Notes under the pieces: generated by a model
What the model was told of the DNA's origin: nothing
The model's database searches: none
The model's input: the letters and a program-made list of their open reading frames with translations, nothing else
Shown: positions 35,640 to 47,100 of the stretch, one piece after another
Numbering within the stretch: the stretch's first letter is position 1
How the letters are laid out: every line of letters starts with the position of its first letter
Position numbers and translations under genes: made by a program
NCBI GenBank assembly: GCA_945910005.1
Contig: OX246743.1
Coordinates: 42,380,736-42,444,735 of the forward strand
Source: Isoperla grammatica
Lineage: Eukaryota; Arthropoda; Insecta; Plecoptera; Perlodidae
Direction of reading: 5' to 3'
DNA length: 64,000 bases

Positions 35640-38100
35640 TAGGTAAGACCGACCGAGGAAATAATTGGACTGCACAGATTGGAATGATAGCGAGTGTGCG
35701 TTACTCCATCATGGAGTTATGAAACAGGTCGTGAAATTAAGATTTCTAAAGGTCCGTAATAGTAATTATGGGTAATATGAATCGAAGAAAGCCAATGGTC
35801 CACACTCAACTCTTTATGAAAGTGACAAAATATATAGGAAGGGGGGGGGGGGGGGTCGCTTTCCTGAAGAGCTCACTCTTTTAATACACCTCATCTTTCA
35901 TACTGCATTTATTTTGCTGCACATCGACCTATGTAGTCAAAAGCATATCGCAATCGCATTGATGTGTATACGATCTATTGAAATTTGATTTTTTTTTTAT
36001 ATTGAAATTTTCAGTTCAGTGGAATACCAATAACTTGTTAGGAGTACAGTCTACAAAACGACGGACTGCGGTCCGCTTATTAAAGGTCTGCAATCTGCAT
36101 ACAACGACGTTGTGGTCACCGGACTACCCCTTGTCCACGCCCGGAGTCAAAAAAATAACTAAATTCGTATTTATTGTCTAATACCTACTCGTCACAAGAA
36201 AACGTCGCCCGTGTGTTCGTAGTCCGTACGCGAGGGTCGGATTGAGACAAGCGGGGGCCCCTCCCCCTCCGTCACCGTCCCCTCCAATCAGGGCCGTCGA
36301 CAGCTGATCCATAATCAGCTCCAGAGATGCGCTATTCGGAAAACATCCGCCTTGCCAGGACAAAGGGTAAGAAAAATAAAATCTAAGTTGTCTACTTTGC
36401 GGAAACTTCGATTTTGTAATTTTCACAAAGTAACACAAAATATGTCACCCCTGGAGAAATTAGTGTTTTTTCGTTTTTAATAAACGCTTCTTTATTCAAA
36501 TACTTATTTCCATTTTCCAAACGTTCTTATTTAACTGTTGTAATGAGTTGTTGTAACATACCTTTCATAATTAAATAAGAACATTAAAAAACGGAAACAC
36601 TTACCGAAGAAAAATTCATAAGAAAGAACACACAATTATCTGGGGACATTTTTTGTTTATTTTGCGACAGTTTTAAAGAAACAGATCGAAATCTGGTGTT
36701 CCTCAGGGAAGGTGGGCTGGGCTTTTAGGGTAGGAAAGGAGAAGGAAAAATGTGATAACAGATAATAAAAAATCAAAACCAAAGGTGCAACAGGGTTCAA
36801 AAGGAGTAGATTGTCGTGCAGCTCTATCTACACATCCACGCTTTAAAGGTAATAAATCCTTGATCCGCTAACTCAATACTATTTTAATCCACTTGGCCCG
36901 AATACCTCTAGGGTGGTTCCTCCTTGGAGACCCGCGTTCATGCAATAGTCAGGGACACCCGTTGTCACATGACTTCAAATCAGCGACAAGACTGACCGAA
37001 AGGGGAAAATTTCCCCCGAGATTTTCCCGCCACCCGGACAGTCATAAATAGCGGACCAATCCGGGCACAGGGATCCCTGATTAAAATTAAGATCGGCGGA
37101 CCGAAGCGTTGTCTATGGGGGCACACAAGAGTAATAAAATTAATAATGAACGCGACCGGCGACGAATCTCATTTTAAATTTGGGTTGATTCATTTCGGGG
37201 TGGCTACTTAACGATGTAGACAGGTATATATGTATGTACAGAGGTGAATGTGTGATTGCCGAGTGTGGGTTTAATTCCCATGTCGCGTAAAGTTACGTCT
37301 TGTGATGTTGTCAAGCAGTGAAACCCTTCCCCTTGATTAAAACATTACGATTCACAGTGAAGCAGTATTGCACAATTATCTAGGGGTGAGTTTCGATACA
37401 AACAAGGATATAAAACCCTTACTCACTCTTTATTAATTCACGCGATGAAGTTCTAGAACTTATTGCACAATCAGGGGCGTCGGTACATGAGGGGGGGGGG
37501 GGGGGGGGCAAGGGGGGAATTTGCCTCTTTAGATTTTCAATTTACAAATAAAATGTTGCATTTATTGCCTTGTGGTTTTGATCGCTTCTTAGGGCAGGAA
37601 AAGCTAGCCTGGACCAATAATTCTACCCCGGGCTAAGATGGAGATCTTATTTGAATGTTTCTGAGAAATGAGAATAGTAAGTAAGGTCCCATGCTCGTAG
37701 TTTTGTTTTTAGAATACATTCGTTTCTATGGGGTAAAACTTACACTTATCTGATTTTTTGAACACTTTTTTGTTTGAATATGTTTTGGTTAAAAATGTAC
37801 AGCAATTCATGTTGAAGTTTGAAGACAATACCAGATGACGCAAGGGGGTGGGAAAGTGCATAATAAATTATGTAAGTGTCTCCCAGTGAAAAGCAGTTCT
37901 TGTAACTGCTTTTCGCCAAAAGCCAAAAAAAATACAAATGTATTTATTGAATGTTATGAGATCAATTCCTCCCCCCCCCCTCCCACACCAAAACATCACC
38001 CTAAAAAGGGAGTGCGAGAGAGAAGAGGAACTAAGAGTGAGTGCAGGAGAGTGGTTAGAGTGTGGACAAACAAATAAGACACTTGACAAACAAACAAGAC
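35640..38100. other. intergenic, no gene recognised
   Basis: G or C runs at about 35,841–35,856, 37,491–37,508 and 37,971–37,980. 37,240–37,310 has a weak tRNA-like B box (gggtttaattccc). 36,890–37,200 is a candidate regulatory island (own entry). Nothing else recognised. Confidence 0.6.
36890..37200. promoter_or_regulatory. candidate cis-regulatory island with Rel-like palindrome
   Basis: Contains the perfect palindrome ggggaaaatttcccc at 37,002–37,016 and, 8 bp further, gattttcccgcc, whose complement GGCGGGAAAATC resembles a Rel/Dorsal half-site. It also has tcataaat (Caudal type), gattaaaattaa and repeated gcggacc words. The block is non-repetitive and GC-balanced inside AT-rich DNA. The palindrome is longer than the usual 10–11-bp Rel site, so the assignment is weak. 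Confidence 0.25.
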
Positions 38101-40945
38101 ACTTTTAAGCTTTTGTTCAAATTATTTTTATTTTCTTAAATAAGCAAAAATATTGGGCAACAATTCAATGGACAATTTAAAAAAGGCTGAAAGACCTGCT
38201 TTCAATTCAATATAAATTTGTTTCATACCAGCCTGCTAGTCTATGGAATCACATAGTAAAAAGAATAACAATAAACACATACCTACTAATCAGATCATAA
38301 TGATATTATCACTACTTTGTAGTTTGTATCACCAATTTAAAAGCTGTATAACGAACGATTAAAACATATATAATATGGTAGGATCGGGGAACAATATTAT
38401 ATCTTATTTTTAAGTTTATGGCACTTTTATATGATACTTGTAAAATGCATTTACTTCCTAAGTTCCCAACAAAGTAAGAGGAAAATAAACAAGAAAATAT
38501 TAGATTAGAAACATATTAAAATGCTGTAAAGAGACTAAAATCACTGGTACTTTCACCCCGCTTGGAAATGTGTCTGGAGTTCCCACTCAAGACAATACCC
38601 TGTACAGCCCTCGTCGATGCTGGCATAAATCCTGTTTGGGGTCCCTGCTCATTTGCAATCACATACTAGCACTACACTCCCACTGGAGTGCTACAAACTG
38701 TAACCGTTTCAAACAGTCGCAAACCCTAAGCCAACTCTCTGTAATAATTTGATAAGCTTCTAATCAGGGAGAGTTGAGCAACATTTTTTGTTTTTCCCAC
38801 GTATTATAAATGAGCCGATAGCGTAAACCTTAAGCGCACAAGGGATTATTTCATTCAAACGGTATTCGAGAAAACTTGCAAAGGCTCCATCTATAATTTC
38901 TCTTTTCCCACGTTACAACTAACACATTCTTTGGAACCACGACTCATTGGCAAAAAAGTGTATATAATTTGTATGTTTTGATTACTACATATTATTTAAT
39001 TTGTGAAACTAACATTTCTTTCTCTCTTTACAATTAACTCTAATAATTAAGTTGCATCTACAATACCAGCGCTCTCGTGAAGGCAATATTCGTAGTGCTG
39101 TGTAAAATGAACGCATCTTTGCAAACGAGACCTGTCGAGGCCATAACAACACATCACACTGTGAGAGGAAGACTGTGCAATTCACAGACGTACGTGTGTG
39201 CACACAATCACAATCACGCACACACAACATTAAAACTTAGCTAATTAATATCACCCAGGAAAACTACACTAATAACACATTTTTTTGTTTTTTTTTTTAT
39301 GAAAAAACTACCCTACTACTGGCCTGTGAATAGTACTATTGTAAACTTGCCAACAAACATATATAAACCAACGGTAGTAAAGATATCTTCATTATAATCA
39401 CTTTGGGTTAGTTAGTGAGTTCCTTGTTGTGTTTACTTAGCACGTTTGCCTTGTACTACCCGGTAACTATAAATAACACACTATTTGTAAGTTCTACGCT
39501 TGAAATTAGCCTACATTAAAGTTTAAGGATGTTTAAAAAGCCAAAAATATATGCCTAGCTTATTTGAATGTCCTCTGATCTACGACCATGTATTTAAAAG
39601 TGTCAGTAGGTAATAAATAACTTTAACAATCACACAACCAGTAACCCCCAAACTAGCCCAATGAGTTATCAATGTTATCGATATTGATGACCATCTTTAT
39701 TTTTTACTACCTTTACTTGAAATGTTCTACCAATACCAAAATACCTGCATGTAAAACAGGAATTAACCACAGCAGCTTCCAATTAACACTTACCAAATTG
39801 CAAATACAAACAAGATCAAAATCCCAACATCAACCCAGCATCTAAAATGAAGCATGGATATAACTTATACTGTATCACAAGTAAAACCAACCCCCAAACA
39901 TTCACCTCATGTAAGAGGATTGTAATTTGTAACTATGTATCCAAAAACTTACCACTAATCAACAATCGTCTTAAATTTCAGTAATAGCAGCAAACAGACA
40001 GCAGCTAAGCGGCATAAGCAACAAGAAAATGGTTTCAATATAGAAAATTAATTGTTTAGCATTAACTGTAGTCCCCAGTCACCATTCAAATTCTAAGGGA
40101 CCCTCATATCTTCATAACATTGAAGACTACTGTACATACAAACCTCCTCCTGGGGCTTCATCACTAGTACATAACATAGTTTTGGTTACCTAGAAATGTT
40201 AACTAGAAATCTTTGTGGAGAGTATTTACGAGAGTGCAAGAAAATAAAATGTCACGGAATAATTTTATATTATGGCACTTGTTCATGTCGATTCTTAAAA
40301 GGGTACCCTTGCATTTAAGTATCTGTATGCCAAAAACCAATTTAAGTAATTAATCATTATGACTAATAAATATAATAATATTAATACTTTTTGTTGTTTG
40401 GTTAAAAATAATTAAGGTTTCATTAGATGAATAAAATTTTTGCTTTGAAGTAAGCAATTTGTGATTTAATAAAAATGTGTTAAGTTCTACGTATCTAATT
40501 ACGTAACCTATTGTAGTGCCAGTTTATTTATCACAAGACCTATTATTAGGTCCACCTACAATTAAAAAAAAAATAAACCAATTACTGTCCTACAACTTAT
40601 AAATGGCAGTTTTACACCCGCAAAGGGAAATACTCAATATTTAATGGTAGATTGATTAATATGTTCGAAAGCACCAAAGACCACAACACTATGTTAGACA
40701 AGCTTAATAAAATGTGGAACTTTTCGTTTTCCATAACGAAGATTGAAAGATAATACTTTTGGTTTCAAAATTTGGTAAATACATACATTTACAAATACAC
40801 GTTGCAGTGACAGCATGCCCAAAAATTTACAATTTCAAAGAATAAGAGGGAATTCTGAAAACGTAGGGTTGTGTGCACTTCCTTGCGTTATAACGTCGCA
40901 GCTCTGTTACGTAATTTCCGGGGCACACTGCACGACAGGGGTAGT
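38100..40945 (-). other. AT-rich, repeat-free stretch downstream of G6PC; possible long 3' untranslated region
   Basis: No open frame or mobile element is apparent. It follows the G6PC stop codon on the minus strand. Candidate AATAAA signals on that strand include 40,523–40,528. Whether the transcript extends far into this stretch cannot be decided from sequence. Confidence 0.35.
40523..40528 (-). terminator. G6PC: candidate polyadenylation signal of G6PC
   Basis: AATAAA on the minus strand, about 420 bases after the stop codon. Other AATAAA-like words occur further downstream in the AT-rich stretch, so this is only the first good candidate. Confidence 0.3.
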
Positions 40946-41147
40946 TTAATCACGTTTCCACTTGACAATTTTGCCAATCTTTGGTATGAAGACTAGATAG
41001 AGATAGGTTTGCACGGCCTGCAGCATGAACTGGCAGCCATAGTAGACGTACACGTTGCCCGTAGGTATCGTGCTTCCTGCCAGGTTGAAGGCGAACGCCA
41101 GCGCAATGGCCGTTATGATCTCCGCAATGGCCGGGTCTCTGCGATCA
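40946..41147 (-). CDS. G6PC: G6PC exon 7: last membrane spans and C-terminus
   Basis: Acceptor gttgtgttgcag. Encodes DRRDPAIAEIITAIALAFAF, a NLAGSTIPTG loop, a second hydrophobic stretch and KIGKIVKWKRD, then TAA at 40,946–40,948. K-W-K-R-D places Lys at –3 and –5, a K-x-K-x-x retrieval form; the mammalian enzyme uses K-K-x-x. Confidence 0.93.
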
Positions 41148-44100
41148 CTGCAACACAACACAGACGAGAGATGCTAGACTTGAGATTACCTTAGATTGAC
41201 ATTTCTCCCCTGCTCCTCTTCATTGCTATGTGACCACTTCTTACCCCCGTGACATACTGACAATCATATAATATAGTGTATACTTGGAGAGGCCAAAAGG
41301 CTGGGTTAATTGGAGCTCAGCTCAGAACAAGATAAAACATGTCGTCCTTCTGTACCTTTCCCCTCACTAGAACATGTTTTATCTTGTTCTGACATCATAT
41401 AATATTTATTCATATCATCATATTTTTTATAATTAGTCATACTTGTTATGCTGAGCAGTGGTCACACATAACTAGAGGGTGAAGCTTCAAACTATATGTC
41501 AAACTAAAAATATCTGCACACTACATATAACTTCAATTGGCCTTCTTGCTTGATGTGCACCAACTACCAACCTCGTGGAATGAGAGGATTTAGAAATTCA
41601 AATTCCAATGCATTTGGTGAATAGTACAATTAATGTCTCTCACTAAAAATCATTTCTTTTAACTGAGTGGGGAGAAAATAAGTATTTATTTTAACGTTTC
41701 AACGTTTATTATTGTAGGCTAGTTCCAAGTAAATAAATAGATAAAATAAATAAATTCACATTTAGAGTCTACCGACTCAGTAACTAAACTGATTTGCAGT
41801 GGGGGACTTTAATTTAAAGTGACTCAACCAACCCTGTAGGCTTCGAACACCATCGACGAGTGAGAGATAACTAATCAACGATCGATATTTCAAATACGAA
41901 ACATATGAATCAGTGATTGGACAGTGCGAGCACCTGCGGACAAATGCCAGAATCAACAAGGCCAATTCAGAACAACTTTGAATTTATTGAGTGCTTCGTT
42001 GCTAGGATGGCTCTAAAGTCACCGTTTACTTATTCCTAAGCCAAGAAGTAATGAAATTGAATCCACATTAGAAGTTAAAAAACTTCTGCCTGAAGCGGGA
42101 TTTGAAGTTACGGAGCGCTAGAAATAGAATACATGTGTGGTAATATTTACCCCTTCCTGAGCGGTGCAGAGAGTGCGAGGCCAAAGAACACGCCGCTGTC
42201 GCGCACCAGACAGAAGAGTGGCGTGCTGTTGACGTGAAGCCACTCCGGGTCTTCGCACCACTTGAACGCCAGCTTCACCGACCACTGCGGGTCCAGGCCC
42301 AGCAGTCGCTGCAGCCAATAGCAGGCCACCGTGAAGAGCGTGAGGCTGAGGGCGGCCAATAGGAGGACGGGACGAGAGCTGGTCTGCCACCAGTCAGTGA
42401 GCGGGGAACCGGGGCTCGTCAGCGTCCACGACACCAGGACTCCTGCACACAACAAGCAACGTCAGTAACACCTTCATCATCCGAGCTTGGTTCAAACACC
42501 CTAAAACATACAAATAATAATGTATAAATACAGTAGAGTTCATTTATGTAAATCATTTTCTGCAAGCATATATTGTATAGGTATACCTAGCTCCAAGTCC
42601 AAGTAACAATAATTATTTCTTAGAGATTAGTATTATACAGTTTTATTAAATTCTTATTTCTTTGGCACTGTGCAGTACACAATGCTAAATGAAATATTCC
42701 TAGATCAATTTAAAATTTAGGTTAATTCATAATTGTAATGATTATCAGACCATCGACAAAAGTTTGTGCTTCAAAAATGTCAATCAGCTCTCAAAACAAA
42801 ATGGTAAATATTAGTATAGGGCCTAAAAAGAGAATAGAAACACTCATACCACCTGTCATCATCATCCGAGGTCTCAGCTGAAAACCCTCGTCGACCACAG
42901 ATACCAACTTGATCTTCAACAATGAACACCGAACTAGGACGCAATTATAAATAGGTAGTGTCCATCCCTTTGAAACAGACTGGCCTTTCCCTCTACTAAC
43001 CAAATGGGATTTTCCACTACGCATTTTTTGTGGTGCATGCAGATGAATTCCCGGGAAGTCGTGTAGCAAGCAACAACTCTCTCTTCCTCCTCCTTGTTAC
43101 TCGGCTCCCTCTACAGCTTTCGGGAGAGTCAAACGAGTGGCTCTGACGAACCAGCCACCACAACACAGTAGCCCAGCTGAGTTACATTCCTACAGGTGTG
43201 CGTTGGCCACACAATCAAGTGCGATGGACTCTTGAGCCTTCCAGCCGGGAACACGTCAAGATCGACATTCCAGAAGGCAAACACGTAATGTGGTAATCAA
43301 GTTAACGCAACACCCACTGAATTCACAGTCAACGTTTCAAGAATCGAGGGTTGTAGCGAGGACAGTGCCAAAAGACCGAGGCAATATAATTGCGTGAACA
43401 AGATAGGATCACTCTAGAGTCTAGACTCAGGTGAGCTGTTGGCATCCTCTCTCTCTCTCACGCAATTACATTTCAAGAACATCTTCTTCTTCTCCTCCTC
43501 ATATGCCCGCAATTAGCCTATTCGGCCATCGTGCGTTGTCGTGTTATCCAATAGAGACAGGATGTTTTGTCTCTATTTGCAGTTAACTTGGTTCAGTGTA
43601 GTACCCTGGGGCCGGATTCACAAAAGATCTTAACTTAGGACAGGTCCTAAGTCCTGCTGTATCATATGTGCTATTATAAATCCATGGTAGGCCTACTACA
43701 TGGCGCAATTGATAGCTACTTTCGTGAAAATCACAGCAAACATAAAATATTGAAAGGTGGTGGTGTTTTAAAGTTTAGTGTTTTGTTTTCTAATACTGTA
43801 CCTCCACATTCTAAAAACAGAGAAATGTAGGCCTATATGTCAAGGTAAGTAAACGATTTTTATTTATGTTCACACTTCAAAGTCATAGACGTTTTGCAAC
43901 CATCTTTGAAAAAAGATACGACCAGCTCAGACAGGGCCTAAATTTTGGTCTCAAGTGTTTGTTATTTACTAGGGTTTCTTAGCGACTTCGAGTCGAGGGT
44001 ATGTGCAAGTTCGTATTAGCCAATGGCGTAGAGGTCCTAAAGTTAGGCCAGGCCTAAGTTAAGACCTCTTGTGAATCCGGCCCCTGGTGTCCCAAGTAAA

Positions 44101-47100
44101 TGTACGTACCACACAATAGTCCCAGAAGGCACTGGTGAGGGAAATGGGTCGACACGTACATCCGGGAAACAGCAACGAGCACCATCGCGCAAGTGAAGCC
44201 CGCCCACACCGCGTTTGCAAGCAGCTTTTTCACCGGCTCACTGTAACACAGCATTTCAAGATAAGTATTCATTTCACAGCATGCATGGGAAATTTAAAGT
44301 TTGCAAGGGTGTTGGATGACGTATGATGATACAAATTTGGGATTCACACTGTCTACATTTAATTAGCATAACAAATACATAATGATTAAATCACAGAAAT
44401 TTGTGATCATTTATTTTTCATTCAAAATCGTTTACATACAATAGTAGGCTTATGTACAAGCGTAACTTTAGCCTATGGTGCAAATTGCATCTTCCTCTTG
44501 TATAATAAAATGAAGCCTTTAATTGGCAGTGAAGCATGTTGCCAACAGTAAAACTTCTTTATAACAAACTCTCCGGGATCAGATACCTAATTGTTTGTTA
44601 TAAAGAATATTTCTTTATTTAAAGATGGCACATTACAAGTATAAGAATAAGAACCTTTGGGACCTCAAAAACAGTACGTTATGCAGGTAATTTTGTTATA
44701 TAGACGTTTGTTACAAAGAAGTTTCACCGTACAAACAGTATGATTGTCAACATGTGTTTACAAGCTACACATTATTGCCCTCATACTCCACGCAGTGCGT
44801 ATCACCTGGGTTTCTCCCTGGATGCCAAGAAGTGGTTGAGCGTCTGCACAAGAACGTAGCCGACGGCCGCTGCCCCCATCACGTGGCCGGACGGAGAGCC
44901 AGGACCAGTTTCGCACGTCAGCGGCGTCTGTTTGAGTATCGGACGGAACGTTCCCGTCTGGTTGTAAAGCCCAGTCTCGCGGACCCACCAGAATGGCCGG
45001 TCTTCTCGGAGCAACCTGGCAGGTAAGATGAGTGCAAAGTGTAGGGGAGTGTCGTTCGCATTGAACATTCTGTGACTACGTACAGTAAAACCTCGTCAAT
45101 CCAAACTGTGCTCCAAAATAGTTATCAAGTCCTTGATGAGCGTTGAAGCAAAGGGTTGTCAAATGTGTTTTTAATTCAAACATTTTAAATTCAAACTGGA
45201 GTTTTTGAGATCCTAAATTGCAACTTGAATTGAAGAGGTTTTACTGAAAAACCTAGAAGATTTAAATGACGTACACAAAAAGAAGATATCTCATATTAAT
45301 GAACTAATTTCCTTTAGTAAACCAGATTGTTTCAATATTTCAATACTTATTCATTTGATGTATATCCTATTCATTCAGTTATATAGGCTAAAATAAATTT
45401 GAAAAGTAGGGCAACAAAGTTCTACACTAGACACAAAAAAGCTATAACAACAATAAGACAACAGAGCTGGTAGTTTGAAGTCTATAAAAGTTTGCCAAAA
45501 CACAGACTGTGGGAAACCACTAATTTAGCTGGAAATTATTGATGATTTTTACCATTTGAGAATTGTATTCAACCATTCTGCAGCGACAGACACAACCAAT
45601 ATATCAGTTGCTAGGTGTATGTTGATTCCGATGAGAAGTGGAAAGATGACGGAGAACGCGTAAGTTGGGTCAAACGATTTTGTTATGACGTCGAAAAACT
45701 CTTCGCTATCTGGATATCTGAAACAAAACAATGTGATGGGACGAGTTAATTACATATAAAAGTGGTAAAAGTTCATTCGCAGATTTTTCACTTGTATGTT
45801 ACAACTTACAAGTATAGGCTAGGGTGTCTAAAATTGAAAAGTGAAAAATGGGACAGTAGCCCTATATAAAATAAAACCTAGGCTATAGATTATTATTTTA
45901 GAGTAGTAACTTATTCTAAAAGCTGAGATAATGTATTATTCAAGTTATGTTTAAGTTAATGGAGTGCACACTCCTAAATTATGTTTTATGATTGTAGGCT
46001 ATCATTTTATAAATTGTATTAAATTCTTTCTTTGTTTGTCACTATTTGTTCTTTTATGTCACTTTCCTAGTAATTGCCCATGTTCAAATTTTTAAAAAAC
46101 TTTATTGGCCTTGCTGTTTGTAAATATATTTATGTAATATAGTAAATGTTCAACAACAACATGCAAATAAAAGATTGGTGAACTGAACTGAACTGCATTC
46201 CCAATCCCATCTAAGATGCTTTCATTATTTTATACCACTTTAAGCTGTGGTCAGCAGGCAACCTACTGACAGATTCATCTTTTTAATCTATTGTAACAAT
46301 GTAGGTATGGCATGGGCTCTTTTGCTATCTCATACCAAAGATTACTGAGTGGAGAAGATGTTTCATCCATATGGGAATTCGTCTGCGCGTGTCTGAGCGA
46401 AATTTTCTAAGTCCGACGTGTAGTTCGAGTTCTCACCGCAAGAGTCGCTCTTCCAAAAGTTTAAAACTCAAGGTCCACTAAATCCCCTGGCACGTACTAG
46501 CGATCTAGTAGACCTTGTTTAACGGTAACGAAGTCAAACGCAAGGTCTACTAGATCGCTAGTAGCCGCCAGGGGATTTAGTGGACCTTGGTCAAACGTGC
46601 AGGGCTAGCGCTCCTTGCGGTCAGAATTCGAACTAGTGGTGAGACTTAGAAATTTTCAAAAAAACTCGCGCAGATATCTTAACACGGCGATGAAACATCT
46701 TCTCCACTCAGTAATCTTTGCTCATACGACAGGCAACGTTCCACTATCCTGGGCCTAAATGGAGGTCATAACAAGATTTCAATACTTGTGGTGGGACGTT
46801 ATAAACACGGCTACAGGGTGTAATGAATGACCCTAATGCAGGCAAGCTTACTTCACACTTGCATTATACAAATATGTACATGTTCCATTGTTCCAGATTG
46901 ACAAGGTTAAGGAGTCGATGACCGAAACCCAACGTCAAGAGAGATGGAGCTTCTTCCTGGGCATTGTGATTTATGTTTTTAATTTGAGTGTGTAAACAAA
47001 GAGATGGTTGGCCATGAATATTGCAAACAAAGCTTAGAGTCGAGCACAGAGTCGAGCAGATAAGACTAGGCCTAGGCCTACTGGAGCTAGAAAATACTTG

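Noticed and set aside
42791..43069. 92-codon minus-strand frame in a G6PC intron
   Set aside because: No matching splice sites or recognised domain; including it would break the G6PC frame.
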